A stretch of DNA of 64,000 nt from Tetradesmus obliquus (lineage: Eukaryota > Chlorophyta > Chlorophyceae > Sphaeropleales > Scenedesmaceae): the NCBI GenBank assembly GCA_030272155.1, contig CP126204.1, positions 248,001-312,000 on the forward strand. The letters run 5' to 3'. Each line of letters begins with the position of its first letter. Position 1 is the first letter of the stretch. The position numbers were made by a program, and so were the translations under genes. The notes under the pieces are model-generated. The model searched no databases. It was given only the letters and a program-made list of their open reading frames with translations, and was not told where the DNA came from. This document shows, piece after piece, positions 23,001 through 33,778 of this stretch.

Positions 23001-23557
23001 CTAAAGAAGTGCCTGCCTATGCTGCTGCGGCTGTAGCGGCTGCTATTGCTATAGAGCTGGGGTTGCCACGCTGACAATGCACAGCTTGCAGGAGCACATT
23101 GCTGCACATGTGGCAGCCTGTGCTGCAAGTGCGCATCAGCTGCATGCTGTGACTGCCAAGGTAGCAGTAAACCTGCTAGCTGCTGCTGCTGCTGCTGCTG
23201 CAGGTGGGTGTGCTGCTGCTGCTGCTGCTGCTGCTGTCTCCACACCCAGCTGGTGCTGTGGCTGGCCAATGGACCGGCAGCCTGTCCTGCTGCAGAGGAT
23301 GGATCAGCAACTCTCATCCAGTCAACTGCTGCTGACTGTAGCTGCTGGGGACTGCCATGCTGTGCTGCTAGTGTGCTGCTGTGCCTGCTGTTCTCCACAG
23401 CCCCTGCAACTAGCGTGCTGCTGCTGCTGCTGCTGAGGGGGCTGCCCAGGCTGCTCAGCACCGCTAGCCAGCCAAGATGCGGCACCTGACCATCATTGAC
23501 CAACTGTTTGGCGTCCGTCAACAGGCGCTGTGCCCGCACAGCAGCTGTCTGGCGCAT
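13843..23557 (-). CDS. GUF1: Mitochondrial translation factor GUF1 (LepA/EF4 family), 899 aa, 14 exons
   Basis: Exons in transcript order: 23557-22881, 22691-22574, 22039-21914, 21713-21642, 20719-20520, 19607-19433, 18959-18906, 18421-18295, 17744-17621, 17189-16973, 16475-16060, 15649-15537, 14864-14782, 14040-13843; total 900 codons, all phases match. G1 is AHIDHGKST (residues ~232-240). Also seen: [44 protein letters not shown] and the EF4-specific C terminus ([20 protein letters not shown]). FPPERIRNF, YLDKLQVERERG and KAQTASL are mitochondrial GUF1 signatures rather than plastid LepA. EF4 GTPases act on the ribosome during elongation and back-translocation. The ~225-residue N-terminal extension is rich in Ser/Gln and presumably includes the transit peptide; poly-Ser also interrupts domain IV. 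The start is the first in-frame ATG of the long exon, so it could be further upstream. Confidence 0.93.
14097..14525 (-). repeat. Copies of the start of GUF1 exon 14
   Basis: At about 14106, 14245, 14395 and 14495 the minus strand repeats, with decay, the exon-14 start (ASA.G.IVAR.TMKAL), each next to CAG/CTG runs. They lie in the intron 14041-14781 and are acceptor-side duplicates. Confidence 0.8.
14679..14713 (-). repeat. Copy of GUF1 exon 13 end plus donor
   Basis: About 33 bp identical to the exon-13 donor boundary (14779-14812) sits 100 bp further into the intron. Donor-side boundary duplicate. Confidence 0.8.
15020..15500 (-). repeat. Four copies of GUF1 exon 12 end plus donor
   Basis: Blocks at about 15026-15110, 15160-15235, 15289-15352 and 15412-15492 repeat the exon-12 end ([21 protein letters not shown]) with donor-like GTGAG following. 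The intact exon is 15537-15649. Spacing is about 125-130 bp. Confidence 0.9.
15658..15950 (-). repeat. CAG runs and partial exon-12 copies upstream of GUF1 exon 12
   Basis: CAG runs at about 15660-15694 and 15789-15842 alternate with short copies of the exon-12 start region (minus-strand [16 protein letters not shown]) near 15740-15785 and 15880-15930. These are acceptor-side duplicates. Confidence 0.75.
16476..16800 (-). repeat. Acceptor-side copies of GUF1 exon 11 separated by long CTG runs
   Basis: On the minus strand the start of exon 11 ([13 protein letters not shown]) recurs at about 16600-16556 and 16745-16703. Each copy is preceded by a (CTG)n run ending in CCAG; the largest run, 16600-16686, is about 29 triplets. 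The used acceptor is at 16475. Confidence 0.9.
17240..17460 (-). repeat. Two copies of the start of GUF1 exon 10
   Basis: 17246-17326 and 17380-17458 repeat, on the minus strand, the exon-10 acceptor and its first ~80 bp ([24 protein letters not shown]). Both are truncated; the full exon is 16973-17189. Confidence 0.88.
17905..18215 (-). repeat. Four copies of GUF1 exon 8 end plus donor
   Basis: Around 17908, 17997, 18080 and 18175 the minus strand repeats the end of exon 8 (GFKPIKPMV) plus the following donor, with ~85-95-bp spacing. The intact exon ends at 18295. Confidence 0.88.
18475..18835 (-). repeat. Copies of GUF1 exon 8 start and exon 7 end
   Basis: 18478-18515 and 18588-18622 copy the exon-8 start (VGYVI..IK). 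18806-18835 copies the exon-7 end (GELLTGQ) with a GTGGG donor-like site. All lie in the intron between exons 7 and 8. Confidence 0.75.
19188..19310 (-). repeat. Copy of GUF1 exon 6 end plus donor
   Basis: The minus strand repeats [13 protein letters not shown] and SSGSEY with a following GTGAGT, diverged from exon 6 (19433-19607). Donor-side duplicate. Confidence 0.8.
19660..19755 (-). repeat. Copy of GUF1 exon 6 start
   Basis: The minus strand repeats RIPPPAG and PLRLLLFD from the exon-6 start, with a ctgcag acceptor, then diverges. Acceptor-side duplicate just upstream of the real exon. Confidence 0.85.
20000..20400 (-). repeat. Two copies of GUF1 exon 5 end plus donor
   Basis: About 20006-20083 and 20248-20395 repeat the exon-5 end ([17 protein letters not shown]) with the GTGAGT donor. 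The longer copy also keeps [19 protein letters not shown] sequence. Confidence 0.88.
20720..21315 (-). repeat. Five copies of the start of GUF1 exon 5
   Basis: The minus strand repeats [16 protein letters not shown] and its ctgcag acceptor at about 20837, 20960, 21083, 21203 and 21313, spacing ~110-125 bp, diverging outward. The used copy starts at 20719. Confidence 0.92.
22100..22200 (-). repeat. Decayed copy of the start of GUF1 exon 3
   Basis: The minus strand reads [14 protein letters not shown], a clear relic of [14 protein letters not shown] at 22039, with a preceding acceptor. Acceptor-side duplicate in intron 2. Confidence 0.75.
22551..22571. repeat. Poly-C/poly-G homopolymer next to the GUF1 exon 2 donor
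   Basis: A run of about 20 C on the plus strand, so the GUF1 donor reads GT followed by poly-G. A likely site of sequencing-length error. Confidence 0.85.
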
Positions 23558-24120
23558 CTTAAACAACTGTTGACGCCATGCCACATGTCATACGTTGAAA
23601 CACTGATATCAAGACCATGAAAGCGCATTCTACGTCGCGAATGCTTAAAATCACTGTAAGGGCGCACACAAACCAACAAGTGACGAAATGACACAGCTGG
23701 TTACATCCAGCAGCTCAGCACCTTATGATGTTTGAGTTACATCATAAACAGTTTTTGTGTTGTTTACATAAACTACTTTACACCTGACCGCACTCCTGTC
23801 CTTGTACACGACGTGCAGATAAAAATCGCAGCATGGCCATGTTCACGTTGTCTGTGCCATGAAAACATTATCATTCAACATCTTGATAGCCTCTCTGCCA
23901 CTGATAGCGTCGATCGTAGGCGTCGCAGCAGGGTTGGAAGCACAGGTGAGCCGGGACAACATCCCAACCAATCCCTAGCCCAGCGCAACGAGTGTTGGGG
24001 CTAAATTGCAAGGGCCACATATCCATCATCTGGGCTCCTTGTGCCCGCCCATGTCACTGCTGCTGTTGCCTGCTGCTGATGATGATGATGACTCTGTCAT
24101 GCCTCTTGCTGCTGCCATCA
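23558..24120. other. Intergenic, divergent promoters of GUF1 and the next gene
   Basis: Head-to-head region between minus-strand GUF1 and the plus-strand glycan-enzyme-like gene. Relatively repeat-free. No confident start exon for the plus-strand gene was found; it may lie here. Confidence 0.45.
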
Positions 24121-25593
24121 GGCCCAATCACCCCCATCAGCCACTCCTGCAAGCACCAGCAGCACCATCATCCCACTCAACCTCAACCTAACACTCGCGT
24201 TTTGGGCACAGGCCCGCTCCAGTGACATCAAACTAGACTTCAGCACAGCAGATGCGCCAGCCCTGCAACAGCAGCAGGGCCAGCCTGTCACTTTCCGCGG
24301 CCAGCCGCTGAATGTAACACACCGCCAGGGGCCTTACCATGGCAACGTGGCTGTGGTGCGCTTTGGGTCTCAGCTGCTGCTGGCTGCCCGCAGCATTGAG
24401 TTCTACCTGAGCCCCCGCAGCGCGCTGCCTGACTACCCGCAGGACGCAGACCCCAGTAAGTGGCGCCAACCATTGCTTGAACTGAGCAATAGCTGCTTCA
24501 AGGTTTAGTTGTTGGCGAGAGGACTTAAAGAGATCGCCAGCAAAGTTTGACTCAATCGCAACCTTGCAGTGAAAGCCACAATGTTTAAAAACACATTGCA
24601 GCGCCAACCATTGGAACTCAGGGCCCACACTGGATACGCAAAAATATGAACGTTAATTGTGTGTTACTATCACTGCTGCATTCTGTGCCGTGCACCCGCC
24701 TGCAGGCAAGAAATGGATCAGCTGGTGGGTCAGCAGGCTGCACCTGTGCAGTGCTGATCCTGGCAGCCTGCAGCCGCTCAGCTGCAGCGAGTATGACCCG
24801 CGCGGCTGGCGCGGCGAGGAGTGCATGTGGAATGCAGGGTTTGAGTCACTCGGTGAGTGATGCAGTTGAGAACGATGTTGATGACTAGGCGTGTTACGTG
24901 CTGATAACATATGGGTAGCAGCTGGCGGGGTTAGGAGTGCAGGTGGAACGGTGGATTTTGAGTCGCTCTGTGAGTGGTGTGAACAGCTGGGAGCTGCATG
25001 AGTAGAGTTGTTACCTGAAGATGGAAAGACAGGACAGTGGCTGACGGGACGAGGAGTGCATGTGGAACGGCGGCTTCGAGTCACTCGGTGAGTTGTGCGG
25101 CCCGACCTTTCTGACTATGTTGAACGCTGTTACATGAGCAACTGGCGGACGGCTGCCATGAGCAACTGGCGGACAGCCGGCTACTCACTCAGTGCAAGGA
25201 CCTGCGCAGTTGGCAGCAGCAGCACGTCTGTGAAAACTTACACCGAGCGCCGGAAGAGTCGCGTGGGCAGAAGGTGTGTCAGGCCGGTGTAACCCGACCT
25301 CTCATGCTGCATCATGCCTGCAGGGCCGGAGGACCCCCGCCTGATTGTGTGGCCGGGCAAGGGCCTGTTCGTCATGATCACCTCTAAACCCTGGCCGCTG
25401 CGCCGCGGCAGCACTAAACCCTCGGACACGCACTGCGCGGGGCCCTGGGCGCAGCAGCCCTGGCTGGCACCGTTAATAACGTACCCACAGGGTAGCAGCA
25501 GCAGCAGCAGCAGCAGCAGCAGTGATCCTTGGATCACGTCTGGCTTGATTAGGCTGCAGTTTCTGCCAGATCATGTTGCACAAGCTGCTGCTG

Positions 25594-25635
<42 letters not shown>

Positions 25636-26933
25636 CGTTGGGTGGCAAGCAGCACAACCGCACAAGGAGCCACAGGCACCACGCGCTGCACAAGGAGAAG
25701 AACTGGAACCCGTTTGTGTACAACAATGAACTGTACTTTTCACAGGTGCGGGGATGCTGTGCGAGTAGATGCTGCGCTCAGCGAGGAGCAGTTGCGTGTG
25801 GCGCAGCATGTCTTGCGCTTATTGGGAGCGCTTTGCCCCTCTCAACAGCAGCAGCAGCAGCGGCTGTGCAGTGCAGTGCCTTGCTGTGCTGTGCACACTG
25901 CCAACCCTGCTCTGCATGAGGTGATCTCTTGGGCTGCATGCCTGCATAGCTTTGGAACCCCACATGGTCTTAAAGTGTGCAGTATTTAGCGGCACTTGCG
26001 CGCAAAGACGCACCAGTCTTGAGTCACTCTCTATCTACTGCAATCTTATTGGTATTCTCTTGTTTTTCTTCATGCCCGCAGAGCTTTGATCCTCATGTGG
26101 TTATAAAGTGCGCAGCGCCCAGCGGCACCTGCAGCAAAGCACATCAAACAGCCAGCCCTCCGCTGCAGGCCCTACCCGCTAAACCACGCGGCAACACGCA
26201 GGCGGTGCTGCTGCCGGCGGCTGTCACTGCTGAAGCAGATGAAGTTTATGTTGGCATCATTCATGTGGAGGTGGCGCGACGCTACACCAACTACTTCTAC
26301 AAGATGCAGGTGCGTACAGGCAGGGTTGGCGCTATTGTATCTCGCTTGTAAGGGGTGGCAGATACTATCCTCGCTCAATGGTGCGCAGGATGTGCAGCTG
26401 CAGGTCGAGTGCAGGCTGCACACTCGCTGCGTCGATAAATGCGCAAACGCTGCGGCGATTTCATAGGTCTTCCTCAACTAGTTGAGAAGGTTTGGTTGCT
26501 TGCAGCTCATCATTGCGGCTCAGTATCAGCCAGCTGTAGCACCACATGCTCAACCCCGGCGCCCTGCGCGCCCAGCGCCACCTGTCCCCTGACATCCAGC
26601 CTGACTACCTCTGCTGCCTGCTTTATTCCTCTGCCCTTGCAGGCCCGCCCGCCATTCGCAATAACAGCGCTGTCAGCGCCCATACCCCTAGTGTACGGCA
26701 AGCACCCGCGCATACCAGCTTGGGGTCACATCGCGTTCCCAATGTCGCTGCAGCTGCTGGAGGAGACAAACCAACTTATGATTGGCTATGGCAGCGGGGA
26801 CCAGGTGCCGCGCGTGAAGCTGATGGATGTAAAAGATGCGCTAGCGCTGTTTGAGCAGACAGGCGGGCAGCAGCAGCAGCAGCAGGGGCGGGAAACTGAC
26901 AAGGCCGGGGCAGCAGGAGGCGTGCTGGACTGA
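24121..26933 (+). CDS. Probable glycan-acting beta-propeller-like protein (5' end unresolved)
   Basis: In-phase exons: ~24121-24455, 24706-24852, 25324-25745, 26082-26309 and 26643-26933. The frame gives FRGQPLNVTHRQGPYHGN, WVSRLHLCSADPGSL, GPEDPRLIVWPG, EKNWNPFVYNNELYFSQ, SFDPHVVIKC, WGHIAFPMSLQLLEETNQLMIGYGSGD. The 'GPEDPRL...', 'KNW.PF...LYF' and 'HP.IAFP...IGYGSGD' patterns resemble beta-propeller glycosidases/phosphorylases of the GH130/GH43-like kind and related algal or plant proteins of unknown role. Family assignment is inference; I could not identify catalytic acids with certainty. The first exon is open upstream in frame, so the start and any signal peptide are missing. A CAG-encoded Ser run interrupts exon 3. 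The C terminus is low complexity and ends GGVLD. Confidence 0.6.
24920..25100 (+). repeat. Two copies of the exon 2 end plus donor (glycan-enzyme-like gene)
   Basis: Segments at about 24925 and 25045 repeat the GEECMWN.GFESL boundary with GTGAGT, at ~115-bp spacing. Donor-side boundary duplicates. Confidence 0.85.
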
Positions 26934-27604
26934 CGTGCTGCATGGAGCTGCATGGGGCCACATCGCGTTCCCCATGTTGCTGCAGCTGCTAGAAGAGACA
27001 AATCAGCTGCTGATTGGCTACGGCAGCGGGGACCAGGAAGCTCGCGTTGAACTGATGCCGCTGCCGGAAGCGCTGGCGCTCTTTGAGCAGCAGCAGGGCG
27101 GGTAGCAGCAGCAGCAGCAGGGGCGGCAAGGTGACAAGGGAGGGGCAGCAGCTGCAGGAGGCGTGCTGGACTGATGTGCTGCATAGACTCTCCTGGCGCC
27201 ACATCGCACCGCCTTGTGGCTACAGTTGCTGGAAGAGACGAGTCAGCTCATGATCGGGTACGGCAGCGGGGACCAGTAATAATTTCAGCAACTGGACGAA
27301 CAAGTCCACCAGTACCATACCAAAGCTAAACCTAAAAACCAAAAAGCAAGAAAAATTCAGGCCTAATGAGTATCAAATCCAAAGTCTTTTTTTTTACATA
27401 TCGTATCTCTTTATAAAAAATATATTATAACAAACAAAAAGAAGAGTTTTTTACACAATGATAGAATTTGTTTGGTTCAAAAAACTCTACTATAATCTCC
27501 TTATTAAAAAATACAGGTGCCGCGGGTGAAGCTGATGCCGCTGAAAGAAGCGCTGGCGCTGTTTGGCGAGCAGCAGGGCGGGCAGCAGCAGGGAGAGCAA
27601 CAGA

Positions 27605-27646
<42 letters not shown>

Positions 27647-27833
27647 GGCGGCAAGGTGACAAGGCCGGGGCAGCAGCTGCAGGAGGCGTGCTGGACTGAT
27701 GATGTGCTTCAGGGACCTGCCCGGCTGGCTCAGCCTGTCCAGCCGAGTCATGTTGCTGCAGCTGCTGGAGGAGAGCAGCCAGCTGCTGATGGGATGCAGC
27801 AGCGGGGACCACCATGTACGTGACCCTGTTGGA
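26934..27833 (+). repeat. Tandem copies of the last exon of the glycan-enzyme-like gene
   Basis: 26950-27180 repeats WGHIAFP through GVLD with its stop. 27190-27276 continuing at 27517-27703 is a further copy, split by an AT-rich insert. 27745-27830 is a short third remnant (LLQLLEESSQLLMG). All lie downstream of the first stop (26931-26933), so they are 3' of the coding region unless alternative splicing uses them. Confidence 0.9.
27277..27516. mobile_element. 240-bp AT-rich insert splitting a duplicated exon at CAG|GT
   Basis: The exon copy reads GACCAG then AT-rich DNA then GTGCCGCG, whereas the intact exon reads GACCAGGTGCCGCG. The insert is about 70% A+T against a GC-rich surrounding and ends in CAG, which would be a 3-bp target duplication. 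It holds an inverted repeat: AGAGTTTTTT near 27443 and AAAAAACTCT near 27479. Origin could be organelle DNA (NUMT/NUPT) or an intron-like mobile element; it starts TAATAA, not GT. Confidence 0.7.
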
Positions 27834-28595
27834 GTTTACAGAAGAACTTGGTCAGGTGTGTGCATTGCTGCTTGTGCTGTTGGTGGAGTTGTGCTGCTGA
27901 GTCTAGTATATTCTCGGCAGCTGTGGGATTCGCTTGCCAGCTGGCGGGAATCGGGTGCACGCCATACAGGATGGCACCGTTTGCTACGCAGGGATTGGCA
28001 GGTTATGGTCTGCACGGCACGATATCCACTGGCGAAGACTCGCTGTGTTGTTTTGTCGTTATGTGTGGATGCTTGCAGATTTGGGTGTGACAGCTGCTGG
28101 CTGATGCTCAACCGGTGCACTGATTACCCCCCGATTCCAAACCTCACGTGCTACTCAAGTTCGACTTCCTTTGCATGGCATGTTCATCGTTCGGCGTGTG
28201 GGCATCATCTCGCGCTGGTTGAGCAGAATCGGGCTGGTGACACACTGTGAAGTGTGCCTGTAACTGACAACCTCTGCAGATGAGGCAAGCAGGACGAGTG
28301 ACAGCACCATCGTAGATCAACTATTGCTGCTTGTGGTTGCTCGTGGACTGGTGTGGCCGTTGCTTCGTCGAGTGCCTGGTCCCTCGGATCACCCCTTTGC
28401 GATCTGGTTACTGATAAAGCTCAAGAACTGCACGGTACTGTTCTTTGTGCTGATCTATCGTAGTCTGCTGTCTTCTGCTGGTGTCTGCTGAGCTACTCCA
28501 ACAGCCCTAGTCCGGAATCTTAGGGACCGCCCACGCATTGCAGCCAGCAGCACGCCTGGTGCGAACACAGCAGCTAAAACGAACCACAGCACATC
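27834..28595. other. Intergenic, upstream of D-lactate dehydrogenase
   Basis: Contains TGTAA at about 28259, possibly serving the upstream gene and its 3' copies, and the presumed promoter of the next gene. No coding segment was recognised. Confidence 0.5.
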
Positions 28596-29408
28596 ATGCT
28601 TGCAGGTACGCCCTGCAGTACAGCTGCGCGCGCTCGCAGCTCAGCTGCAGCAGCAACAGCAGTAGCAGCACCACAGGCACGGCTCCTGTCCCGCCTGGCG
28701 ACAGCAAAAACATCCGAGGCTGGCACAGAGACGCCCTCAGATGCACCCAAAAATGCCAAGGCAGTCAAGTCAGCTGATATGGAGGACTTCACATGGCTCA
28801 AGGCACAGACACCCGTCAAGGTCTTCAGTGGCGCACAGGTGAGATGCAGAAAGTGTTGTCGTGTCTATGCTTTTGGGTCAAAACATGTAGTGCCTGGCTC
28901 CGCATGTACTCCTGAAGTGGTTGAAAGCGTAGGCGCGCCAGCGGCACACACACCAAAACACAAAGCTGTGTGCTTCATGCATGCCGCCCAGGCGTGCATC
29001 AAGTGCAAATGCCGCATGGCATGACTGGTAGAGTGCAATAAAAACACACTGTCACTGCTTCAGCTGCTCAATACGCTGCTGCTGCTGCTTGTCTGCAGTA
29101 CGTTGAGAACTACTTGGGCCCTCCTCTGGCGAAAGCAGGCTTCACCAACGTCCAGTTTGTAGAAGTAAGTCGCAAAAGGCGACAGCAGCAGCAGCAGCTG
29201 CGGCGGCGGCGGCGGCGGCAACAGCAGCACAACGTGCACCAGCGACTGCAACTGTCTTGCACGCGTCAGCAGTACACGCATTGAGCAGCAGCAAGCGCCA
29301 TGCTCCTTCTGCCAAGGCTGGCTGCACGGCGCCTGTGTCATGTAATGTATCTTAACAGCAAGTGTGCTTGTTCATGTGTGTGCTCTTCGGTCTCATGCAC
29401 TTAAAACT

Positions 29409-29482
<74 letters not shown>

Positions 29483-30917
29483 GCCGCCGGCAGCCGCGCC
29501 TGGACAAGTACACGGCTTCGCTGGCACAAGACACGCCCATCGTGTGCCTCTTCGTCAACGACGAATGCACCGAGCCGGTGAGCAACACCGCACCCGGCAG
29601 CAGCAGCAGCAGCAGCAGCCGACTTCAGCTTCATTGTTGGTGTTGCGCATGCTGTTCTGGAACCTGTGCCATAAGCTATTGCACCATCACTGTCGCACAG
29701 CTTTCGCCGCGTGTCAGTGTTATTGGCACACAGCAAAGTTGCTGGTGAACTCCGCGTGCTGCTTTACTGGCACGTACATCAAAAGCGCTAGGCCAAAGCA
29801 GTGGCATTCCCCACTTTCTGTCATCGGCAGCACTTGCTTACTGTCGTTTCGCTTGCTCTCCCTCCCTTTGCCTCCTTGCCTTCCTACAGATTGTGGCCAA
29901 GCTGGCCAAGGGGGGCGTCAAGCTAATCGCGATGCGCTGCGCCGGCTACGACCGCGTCGACCTGGCGGCCTGCGAGAAGTACGGCATCAAGGTGCGAAGT
30001 ACGGCATCAAGGAGTGAGTGAGTGACTACCCAGGCAGCTCTGCAGCTCCTGGGTAAGTTAAGGCTGGAGAAGGCGTGTGTGGCCAGGGGCGGCGCCCCTG
30101 GGCTCCACGCCCTCTACCTGTCCTCTTGCACCCTAGGGCACAAGCGGGGCGGTTGATTGGCGCGCTCATTTGAGGCGTGGCTTTTTGCAGTGGTCTGGCT
30201 TGCCTATGGCTTGCTTCGTTACTGTGCTGTGCTCAAGTTTACCTGAATGGCATCAAGGTGTGAGAAGTATGGCATCAAGGTGAGCAGCACGGCATCAAGG
30301 TGAGAGTACGGCATCAAGGTGATCACCCCTGGCACCACCTTGCTGCGTGTACATACCAGAAGCTTGCTGCGTGTGAGAAGTACGGCAGCCGAGGTGCTGT
30401 CCCACAAGGCCCATCTGACACAGCCGCACGTCACCCTTGAGGTCCTGGCGCTGCTGTTGCACATGTCGGCACACAGGAAACGTATCCGGGATGAGTCTTG
30501 GCTACAGTATGAGCAGAGTGCATCTGGATCTCCTCAACGAAGTGCTGCGCAATGTCACTCACTCACTCACTCACTCACTTACTCACTCACTCACTTACTC
30601 ACTCACTCACCTAACTTAAAGACTGAAAACACTTAAAGACTGAAAACAGTGGTGTGCTGCGCAATGTGGCTGCAGGTGGCGCGCGTGCCCACCTACTCGC
30701 CCACCAGCGTGGCGGAGCACGCGCTGGCGCTGCTCTTCGCGCTCAACAGGTGCGGGCGGGTTGGTGATGGTGCTGCATCATCAGTTTCTTTGTTGGCGGG
30801 CAACACCCGCTCTGAGTGCATGCAGATGAATCCAATCTCTCTTCCCAACAGCATACATGCGCGTGATGGCATGCAATCAACTGTGATTGCATGCATAGAC
30901 ACCCACTATATTATAAA

Positions 30918-30972
<55 letters not shown>

Positions 30973-32982
30973 CCACACAGGCGCATCAACATCGCGTACA
31001 CGCGCGTGATGGCGGGCAACTACAGCCTGGGCCCGCTGGTGGGCATGGAGCTGCGGGGCAAGAACGTGGCAGTCATTGGCACAGGGGCGATCGGCACAGA
31101 GGCAATCAGGCTGTTCAAGGTGGGCGGCGGTATCTGAAGAAACAACAAGCAGTTTGTGTGCCTGCCCAAACTAAGACTAAGCTGTTCATGGTGCCACAGA
31201 GGCAGCCAGGCTGTGTATGTCCTGCAAGAGTGTGCCGGTGGCTGTGTGATTGTGTGTGCCGCTTGCGGCGTGCTTGTGTATGCCTGTGGCTGCGTGATTG
31301 TGTGTGGCTGTGGCTTGCAGCCTGGGCCGGCTGGTAGGCATGGAGCTGCGGGGCAAGAACGTGGCAGTGATCGGCACAGAGGCAATCAGGCTGTTCAAGG
31401 TGGCATTGATTTCCTAGCCACTAGCAACAATTTTCATGATCTGCACCCTGTTCGCTGCTGTGCATGCCCGGCCTGCTGCCCTGCACCCTTCCGTGCATAT
31501 GACTGCTGCATCCTGTCTTCATCCAACCATTGCGCTGCACCCTGCACCCAGCACCAAGCACCCTGCTTCATTGCTCTTCAAACGCGCCCTGCAGGGCATT
31601 GGCATGAACGTGATGGCATATGATGTGGCAAAGAACCCCGTTGTTGGTCAGGTAGAGGGCGTGGAGCCCAGGGGCGCCGCCCCTGGCCACACACGCCTTC
31701 TCCAGCCTTAACTTACCCAGGAGCTGCAGAGCTGCCTGGGTAGTCACTCACTCACTCTCTCACCCTGTTGTTGGTTGACCCTACATGTCCATCCACGGCA
31801 TCAACTGGCCGTTTACCACTCTGACTACCATGCACTAACCTGATCTGCGCCCCCGTTGGCCAATCTGTATGTGCAGGGCATCGGCATGAACGTGATGGCG
31901 TATGATGTGGCCAAAAACCCGGCTGTTGAGGCCCTTGGCGTGCCTTACATGTCCATCGAGGACACGCTGCCACCTGCCCCTGCTGGCCCCCATGCGGCTC
32001 ACACTCAAAAAATTTGTTGATTCTGCCGGGCATGCCCTGCCTGCTGCACACCACCCTGCACCGATCCCCTCTGCACGACTGGTGCACTTTTCAAACCTTC
32101 ACCTGCAGGGTATCGGCATGAACGTGATGGCGTACGATGTGGCCAAGAACCCCGCTGTCGAGGCGCTGGGCGTGCCCTACATGTCCATCCATGACATGCT
32201 GCCCATCTACTGCTATGGCTTTTATATGGCTCACACCCTGCCAAACCTAAGGAACACACTGTGCGGTCTGCTGCTTGCCACTGTGCACTGAGGTCTGATC
32301 TGCACACCTGGGGCTTTCTCTCTGTATGTGCAGGGCACCGGCATGAACGTGCTGGCGTACGACGTTGCAGAGAAGCCGGCTGTCGAGGCGCTGGGCGTCC
32401 CTTACATGTCTATTGCGGACTTGCTGCCAGTGGCTGCCCGCACACAGTGACCAACAGAACAGCTCACACACGTCACACCCGCTGACTTCTGTGGCGCTTG
32501 CCTGCCTTCCCCAAACTTCACCCGCAGGGCATTGGCATGAACGTGATGGCGTACGATGTGGCCAAGAACCCCGCTGTTGAGGCGCTTGGTGTCCCCTACA
32601 TGTCCATTGAAGACATGCTGCCAATAGCCGACGTGGTCAGCCTGCACGTGCCGCTGCTGCCCAGCACCTACCACATCATGAACAAGCCGCGGTGAGCTTG
32701 CATTCTGATTGTGGTAGCGGTGTGACACTTTTGTGCTGACCGGATGTTCTCATGGCTGGCGTGGTCAGCCTGCACGTGCCGCTGCTGCCCAGCACCTACC
32801 ACATCATGAACAAGCCTCGGTGAGCTTGCATTCTGTTTGGTGGCAGCGGTGTGACACTTTTGTGCTGACCGGATGTTCTCATGGCTGTTGTGGTCAGCCT
32901 GCACGTGCAACTGCTGCTGCTGCTGCTGCTGCTCAACACGTACAGCCTTGTGATGATGAAGAAGGGCGCGCTGCTGCTCCAC

Positions 32983-33016
<34 letters not shown>

Positions 33017-33071
33017 ACATCTGCAGTTTTGCGGTGATGAAGCAGGGTGCGCTGCTGCTCAAGAAGCTGCC

Positions 33072-33115
<44 letters not shown>

Positions 33116-33727
33116 AGCTGCTGCGCTTCACATTCACAGCTGTGCCATGCTATAGAAGGGTGTGCTGCTGCTCAACGTGCTGCTGCTGCTGCTGCTGCTG
33201 CTGCTCACTTGAATTGATCACAAAACGCAGCTTTGCGATGATGAAGAAGGGCGCGCTGCTGCTCAACGTGAGCCGTGGCGGGCTGGTGGACAGCGACGAG
33301 ATGATGCACGCGCTGGAGGCGGCGCAGCTGGGAGGCGTGGGGCTGGACGTGTGGGAGAACGAGGCAGACATGTTCTTCACGGACTGGTGCGGGTTAGGGT
33401 TCAAGGGTTTAGGGTTTGGTGGTTGGGGTTGTGGTTTAGGCTGTTCAGAGGCATGTAGCTGGGAGGCGTGGGCCTGTATGTGTGGGAGAATGAGGCAGAC
33501 ATGTGCTTCACCAGCTGGTGCGTGGTTGCGGGCTGGGGCCTAGTCATAAATGGGCCTTGGTGTGTTTGCTTGGCAGGGCTTGTAGCAGCTGCTGATCAAC
33601 GGCAGCTGAGCAGCAGCTGGCAATGTGCCGCACAAGTGTGACAGGGATACCATGAAGAGGATGCAGGCATACAGCAGACATGTTTGTGTCACATGCGCTG
33701 CGCATCACCCGAACGTCCCTGCTTGGC

Positions 33728-33778
<51 letters not shown>

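Noticed and set aside
13843-23557. Plastid LepA instead of mitochondrial GUF1
   Set aside because: FPPERIRNF, YLDKLQVERERG, KAQTASL and [14 protein letters not shown] match GUF1; plastid LepA has a different set at these points.
24121-26933. Firm assignment to GH130 or another named glycosidase family
   Set aside because: Only motif-level resemblance could be seen; catalytic residues were not identified with confidence.
30012-31757. Terminal inverted repeats of one 1.75-kb transposon
   Set aside because: The interior contains real D-LDH exons, and copy 2 alone has its own target duplication, so these are two independent short insertions.
33391-33425. Interstitial telomere
   Set aside because: Only a few irregular TTTAGGG-like words, in an intron; similar short words at 52799-52860 and 52990-53030 also sit just after donors.
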